From positions 1-10,503 of the forward strand of contig JAGOCV010000126.1 of assembly GCA_017998575.1 (NCBI GenBank): DNA of 10,503 nt, written 5' to 3'. A model generated the notes under the pieces. The model saw only the letters and a program-made list of their open reading frames with translations, was not told the DNA's origin and did not search any database. Every line of letters starts with the position of its first letter. The first letter of the stretch is position 1. Below are positions 7,447 through 10,503 of the stretch, piece after piece. The position numbers and the translations under genes were made by a program. Source of the DNA: Burkholderiaceae bacterium (GTDB lineage Bacteria > Pseudomonadota > Gammaproteobacteria > Burkholderiales > Burkholderiaceae).

Positions 7447-8472
7447 ATGACACCGATCCCCTCCCCTCGCGCCCGTCGCAGTGGCATCTGGCGCGCTGCC
7501 TTGCCGCGCCGCGCCGGGTGTGCGGCGCTGGCTCTGGCCGCCACGTGCGCGCTTCAACCGGCCGCTGCGCAGGCCTGGCCATCGAAGCCCGTCTCGCTGC
7601 TGGTGGGCGTGCCGGCCGGCGGCGCGCTCGACCCTTTCGCCCGCGCCCTGGCCGATCAGCTCGCCCGGCAGACCGGGACGCCCTTCGTGGTGGACAACAA
7701 GCCGGGCGCCAACGGCAATCTCAGCGCCGAGGCAGCGCTCGCCGTACCAGCGGACGGCCATGTGCTGTGGATCGGCACCCAGTCGATGGTCACCATCAAC
7801 CCGGCCGCCTTTCCCCAGCTGCGCTGGAAGGCATCGGACTTCAAGCCTGTCATCAAGGGCGTGGAGGCACCGCTTGTCCTCGTCACCCATCCCTCGGTGC
7901 CGGCGAAGAACCTGGCCGATCTGAAGCAGTGGATCGCCAATCCATCGAACAAGGCGGCCTACGCCTCGTTCAGCCCGGGAACGCCTTCCCACTTCCTCGG
8001 CTACCAGCTCAACGAACTGCTCAAGGCCGGCATGGTGCACGTGCCCTACAAGGGCTCGGCGCCGCAGGTGACCGACCTGCTCGGCGGCCAGGTGCCGCTG
8101 GGCTTCACCCAGCTGGCCAGCGCCGTGCCGCACATCAAGGCCGGCAAGCTGAACGCCATCGCGGTGACGAGCACGCAGCGCTCGCGCTTCCTGCCCCAGG
8201 TGCCCACGCTCGCGGAACTGGGGCATCCGGAACTGAGCACCACGATCTGGTTCGGCCTGTTCGCTCCGGCCTCCACGCCGCCGGCCGTGCTGGAGAGCAT
8301 CCGCGCTGCGGCGTCGAAGGCGCAGGCCGACCCTGGCTACCGGGTGAAGCTCGAGGCCCTGAGTTTCGACGTCGCGGACGAATCCGTCGCGGCGTTCGAG
8401 AACACCATCGCCACCGAGACGGCGCGCTGGTCGGCCCTGGTGAGGGCCACCGGCTTCAAGGCGACGGACTGA
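7447..8472 (+). CDS. Bug/TctC-family periplasmic solute-binding protein (orphan TTT receptor)
   Basis: 341 residues, the usual length for the tripartite tricarboxylate transporter receptor family, whose members bind carboxylates, aromatic acids or related compounds in the periplasm. The signal peptide has an Arg-rich start (RR at 10-11 and 21-22), a hydrophobic Ala/Leu core and a predicted cleavage after AQA (residue 43). The RR pair at 21-22 is weakly Tat-like. Family hallmarks are WPSKPVSLLVG at the mature start, PAGGALDPFAR (56-66), VVDNKPGANGN (81-91), GTPSHFLG (178-185), VPYKGSAP (199-206) with DLLGGQVPLGF, and VPTLAELG (252-259). No TctA or TctB subunit is visible nearby, so it may use permeases encoded elsewhere or act in sensing. 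It diverges from a MarR-type regulator, which suggests ligand-induced expression. The substrate cannot be read from the sequence. Confidence 0.93.
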   Translation: MTPIPSPRARRSGIWRAALPRRAGCAALALAATCALQPAAAQAWPSKPVSLLVGVPAGGALDPFARALADQLARQTGTPFVVDNKPGANGNLSAEAALAVPADGHVLWIGTQSMVTINPAAFPQLRWKASDFKPVIKGVEAPLVLVTHPSVPAKNLADLKQWIANPSNKAAYASFSPGTPSHFLGYQLNELLKAGMVHVPYKGSAPQVTDLLGGQVPLGFTQLASAVPHIKAGKLNAIAVTSTQRSRFLPQVPTLAELGHPELSTTIWFGLFAPASTPPAVLESIRAAASKAQADPGYRVKLEALSFDVADESVAAFENTIATETARWSALVRATGFKATD

Positions 8473-8473
8473 A

Positions 8474-8507
8474 GGCGTTGCTGCGGGCTCAGCGGCTGCG
8501 CAACGCC
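8474..8507. terminator. Hairpin between convergent genes
   Basis: A perfect 8-bp inverted repeat, GGCGTTGC (8474-8481) and GCAACGCC (8500-8507), encloses 18 nt; with one bulged T, three or four more pairs can form inside. It begins 2 nt after the TctC-like stop and lies between two converging genes, so it probably ends or stabilises both transcripts. There is no T tract, as is common in very GC-rich genomes. Confidence 0.55.
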
Positions 8508-8569
8508 CGGCTCAGCAGCAGCACCGGCACCAGCACCAGCACCAGCGCCAGCGACTGCAAGGCGGCCTC
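8489..8569 (-). other. Out-of-frame hydrophobic anchor-like segment after the surface-protein stop
   Basis: Directly after the surface-protein stop (8570-8568), the +1 frame stays open for 26 codons and ends with TGA at 8491-8489. It begins EAALQS, continues with a hydrophobic stretch (LALVLVLVPVLLL) and closes with a basic tail (SRALRSR). That is the layout of CTERM-type sorting signals and C-terminal membrane anchors. Removing one base near the stop would join it in frame after VTVD. It has no start codon or ribosome site of its own. Part of the hydrophobicity comes from a hexamer repeat, so chance cannot be excluded. Confidence 0.4.
8521..8550. repeat. Imperfect hexanucleotide tandem repeat
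   Basis: Five tandem 6-nt units: GCACCG, then GCACCA three times, then GCGCCA, trailing into GCGACT. On the minus strand the repeat encodes the Leu/Val core of the out-of-frame anchor-like segment. Slippage of whole units would lengthen or shorten that hydrophobic stretch by two residues without changing frame. Confidence 0.75.
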
Positions 8570-10503
8570 AGTCCACCGTCACGCGGAAGGTCACCTCACC
8601 CGTGGCGCCCGCGGCCAGGGTACCGCTGAACTCCCACTGGATCGTTCCCGTGCCGCCGGCCGTCTGCGCCGTGGCGCAGCTCATCGCTGGTTGAGGCGCA
8701 GCGTTGTGCGGCGTGTTCTTCATGCAGCTGCCCAGGGCAGCGGGCGTCGTGCCCGCCAGCGCTTCCTTGAAGGTGGTGTAGGCCGGCGTGGTATCGCTGA
8801 TCACCACCTGCGTCACGTCTTGCAGGCTGGTGTTCGTGTAGGTGATGCGGTATTCCAGCTCGTCGCCCGGCCGTGCCTGGTTGCTGGCACCGAAGGTTGC
8901 CACGCCCTGCGTCACGTTGCGCACCTGCTTGACCAGCTTGAGTTCGCTCGAACCCACCGTGGTGGTGTCCACCAGCGTGTAGCTGGCGCTCAGTGCCGGG
9001 GCCGCATTGGTGAAGGTCAGCGCCGCGCTCACGGTGCTGGTGTTGGTATGGCCTTCGCCAGCATTGCTGGGCACGGGTTGCGCCACCACCACGCAATACT
9101 GCTGGCCCTGCGTCACGGCTACGGCCGTGGCGCCAGGATGCAACTGCGTCGCGCCGCCCTGGACCGTGCCGGTGCAGCCCGTATCGGCATACACGTGCCC
9201 CGACCAGCCGGCGTTGGCCGGCGTGGGCGCATCCACCAGGCTGAACACCACGCTGCCGCCCGTGCCCGCGGTGAAGCGGTGGGCATGAACCACCTGCTCG
9301 CCCGGCGCGCCCTGCTGGCTGCTGGCCTGCGTGAACGTGCTCACCGGCACCTGGCCGAAGCTCAGAACCACCGAGCCGCTGGCCGGGGCATTGAACGCCA
9401 CCTGCTGGCTGGCCCGCGTGTAGGTGAAGCTGGTGCCCGACACCGTGGTCGCCGAGCCGGACGGCAGAGCCGTCGAGCCGCTGCCGGCGCCCGTGGCCAG
9501 TTGGCCCGCACCCACCACCGCCACCACGCACACCGGCGTGCCCGCGCTGACCGCGCCCGGAATCTGCAGGCTGTAGTTGCCCGTGGCGTCGGTCGTCGTG
9601 CTCGCGTGCTCGGTGGCCGAGCAGTTGGTCAGGCTCACCTTCACACCCGACACGCCGGCTTCGGCGCCGTTCTTGAGCCCATCGTTGGGCACGCCGCTGT
9701 TGACGCCACCGCTGGGCGCTCCGCCGTCATTGAAGACCGTGCCGCTGATGCCGTTCTGGCCATTGACGAACGTGCAGGTGAAGTCGGCTCCCGCCTTCAT
9801 CGCCACGGCCGGAATCGTCAGCACGTTGCCCGACAAGGTGCCCACGCTGCCCGTGTTGCCTGTGGACGCGCCATTGGCATCGGTACAGCTCGCCGACACA
9901 GGATTGGACGGCCAGCCGCCCGGCACGCCCGATTCGGTGATGGTGGCCTGCTGTCCCGCCGTGCCCGTGATGCCCGCCGCGCCCTGCACCGGCACACCCG
10001 CCGTCACCGTGGTGATGCTGTCGCTGAACACCGAGAGGCCGCCCAGGCTGAAGCCGAACGTGCCCACGCCGCCGTTGGACGTCTTGGCCAGACGCACACG
10101 CGGATCGGCCTGCACGTTGACCTCGTTGTCGGTCTGCCACACCGTGTACTGGCTGCCGTTGGCGCCCAGCGTGATGCGATTCATCGGGCTCGCGCCGATG
10201 ACGTTCTTCGTCGCGCCGGTGAAGGCCGTGGCCACCAGCTTGTCGGTGCCTGCCGTCCAGTTGGTCACCGCCAGCGCCGCCGTCGGGTTCAGCGTGGCCA
10301 CGGTCAGCTGGGCCGTGCCCGCGTTCATGTCGAGCGTGGCGTTGCTCGTGATGGTGAAGGTGCCGATGCTGTAGGTGGCCGCGCCCATGGCGAGGCTGCC
10401 GCCGTCCAGCTCGATGTTGACGCCGGTGTTGGTGAAGGCCGTGGTCAACGTGAGCGTGCCGCCCGTGACGCGGATGGTGCCGCTGCCCGTCACCGTGCTG
10501 ATG
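8568..10503 (-). CDS. Large secreted surface protein with SdrD-B-like and DUF11-type domains (5' end outside window)
   Basis: About 644 C-terminal residues; the frame is open to the window edge and the GTG at 10493 lies inside a beta-strand repeat, so the true start is beyond it. The composition is Gly/Thr/Ser/Ala/Val-rich. From N to C, by coordinate: autotransporter-like short beta strands (about 10503-10105; for example TLTLTTAFTNTG); a prealbumin/SpaA-like segment starting VRLAKTSNGGVGTFGFSL and ending CTFVNG (about 10103-9755), with a likely Cys pair; an SdrD-B/Cna-B-like domain, ISGTVFNDGG...NDGLKNGAEAGVSGVKVSLT...TDATGNYSL (about 9752-9365); an Ig-like segment (about 9355-8960) with two Cys; and a DUF11-type repeat from ELKLVKQV through GDELEYRITYTN to the end, VTFRVTVD. 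No LPXTG, PEP-CTERM or beta-barrel is in frame, and the protein stops abruptly; see the adjacent out-of-frame anchor-like segment. It is probably an extracellular adhesin or matrix protein. The export route is not visible. Confidence 0.8.
   Translation of the reverse strand, partial: ISTVTGSGTIRVTGGTLTLTTAFTNTGVNIELDGGSLAMGAATYSIGTFTITSNATLDMNAGTAQLTVATLNPTAALAVTNWTAGTDKLVATAFTGATKNVIGASPMNRITLGANGSQYTVWQTDNEVNVQADPRVRLAKTSNGGVGTFGFSLGGLSVFSDSITTVTAGVPVQGAAGITGTAGQQATITESGVPGGWPSNPVSASCTDANGASTGNTGSVGTLSGNVLTIPAVAMKAGADFTCTFVNGQNGISGTVFNDGGAPSGGVNSGVPNDGLKNGAEAGVSGVKVSLTNCSATEHASTTTDATGNYSLQIPGAVSAGTPVCVVAVVGAGQLATGAGSGSTALPSGSATTVSGTSFTYTRASQQVAFNAPASGSVVLSFGQVPVSTFTQASSQQGAPGEQVVHAHRFTAGTGGSVVFSLVDAPTPANAGWSGHVYADTGCTGTVQGGATQLHPGATAVAVTQGQQYCVVVAQPVPSNAGEGHTNTSTVSAALTFTNAAPALSASYTLVDTTTVGSSELKLVKQVRNVTQGVATFGASNQARPGDELEYRITYTNTSLQDVTQVVISDTTPAYTTFKEALAGTTPAALGSCMKNTPHNAAPQPAMSCATAQTAGGTGTIQWEFSGTLAAGATGEVTFRVTVD

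Noticed and set aside
7537..7550. Lipobox in the TctC-like signal (Cys34)
   Set aside because: The residue before the Cys is Thr, which does not fit the signal peptidase II consensus, while AQA at 41-43 fits ordinary cleavage.
7321..8226. Minus-strand extension of the MarR frame across the receptor gene
   Set aside because: The MarR domain starts at 7320. The extension is antisense to a secure TctC-family gene and has no recognisable content.
9577..10374. Plus-strand open frame opposite the surface protein
   Set aside because: It is Pro/Val/Ala-rich without a domain or ribosome site, while the minus-strand frame shows clear domain motifs.

Overview
The window is very GC-rich, densely coded bacterial DNA. 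Strong GC bias at third codon positions leaves long spurious open frames on both strands. The gene content (a CoxE-type VWA protein, tamA-tamB, a Bug/TctC solute receptor beside a MarR regulator) and the tRNA-Arg(CCT) sequence suggest a betaproteobacterium of the Burkholderiales, probably Comamonadaceae. I cannot name a genus.

Left block (1-6617, plus strand): the 3' part of a VWA-domain gene, then tamA after a 12-nt gap, then tamB, whose start codon overlaps the tamA stop by one base (TGATG). The spacing suggests one transcript. TamA (outer-membrane Omp85 protein) and TamB (inner-membrane-anchored, periplasm-spanning AsmA-like protein) form the translocation and assembly module, implicated in outer-membrane protein insertion and phospholipid transport. 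The TamA here begins with a lipoprotein-type signal sequence, which is unusual for an Omp85 barrel.

Middle (6614-6757): a tRNA-Arg gene with anticodon CCT and encoded CCA. A good sigma70-like promoter lies directly before it, and its -35 element overlaps the tamB stop codon. Weak hairpins follow the tRNA.

Regulator/receptor pair (6778-8472): a MarR-family repressor gene (minus) diverges from a Bug/TctC periplasmic binding protein gene (plus). The 126-bp spacer holds a plausible promoter and two short palindromes, one of them lying between the -35 and -10. No TctA/TctB membrane components are in the window, so the receptor looks like an orphan of the kind common in Burkholderiales.

Right edge (8489-10503, minus strand): the C-terminal ~644 residues of a large, Gly/Thr/Ser/Ala-rich, probably secreted surface protein. 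It has a beta-rich stretch, a prealbumin-like segment, an SdrD-B-like domain and a DUF11-type repeat. The frame stops at 8568 with no anchor. However, the adjacent +1 frame immediately encodes a short hydrophobic helix plus an Arg-rich tail and a stop, which is the architecture of a CTERM-type sorting or membrane anchor. This is either a frameshift (real or a sequence error) or chance, and it is the most interesting point in the window.

I see no CRISPR array, insertion sequence, phage gene or clearly new multi-gene system. Most of the window is ordinary core genome with an accessory-looking right edge. No stretch over 300 bases lacks a gene.
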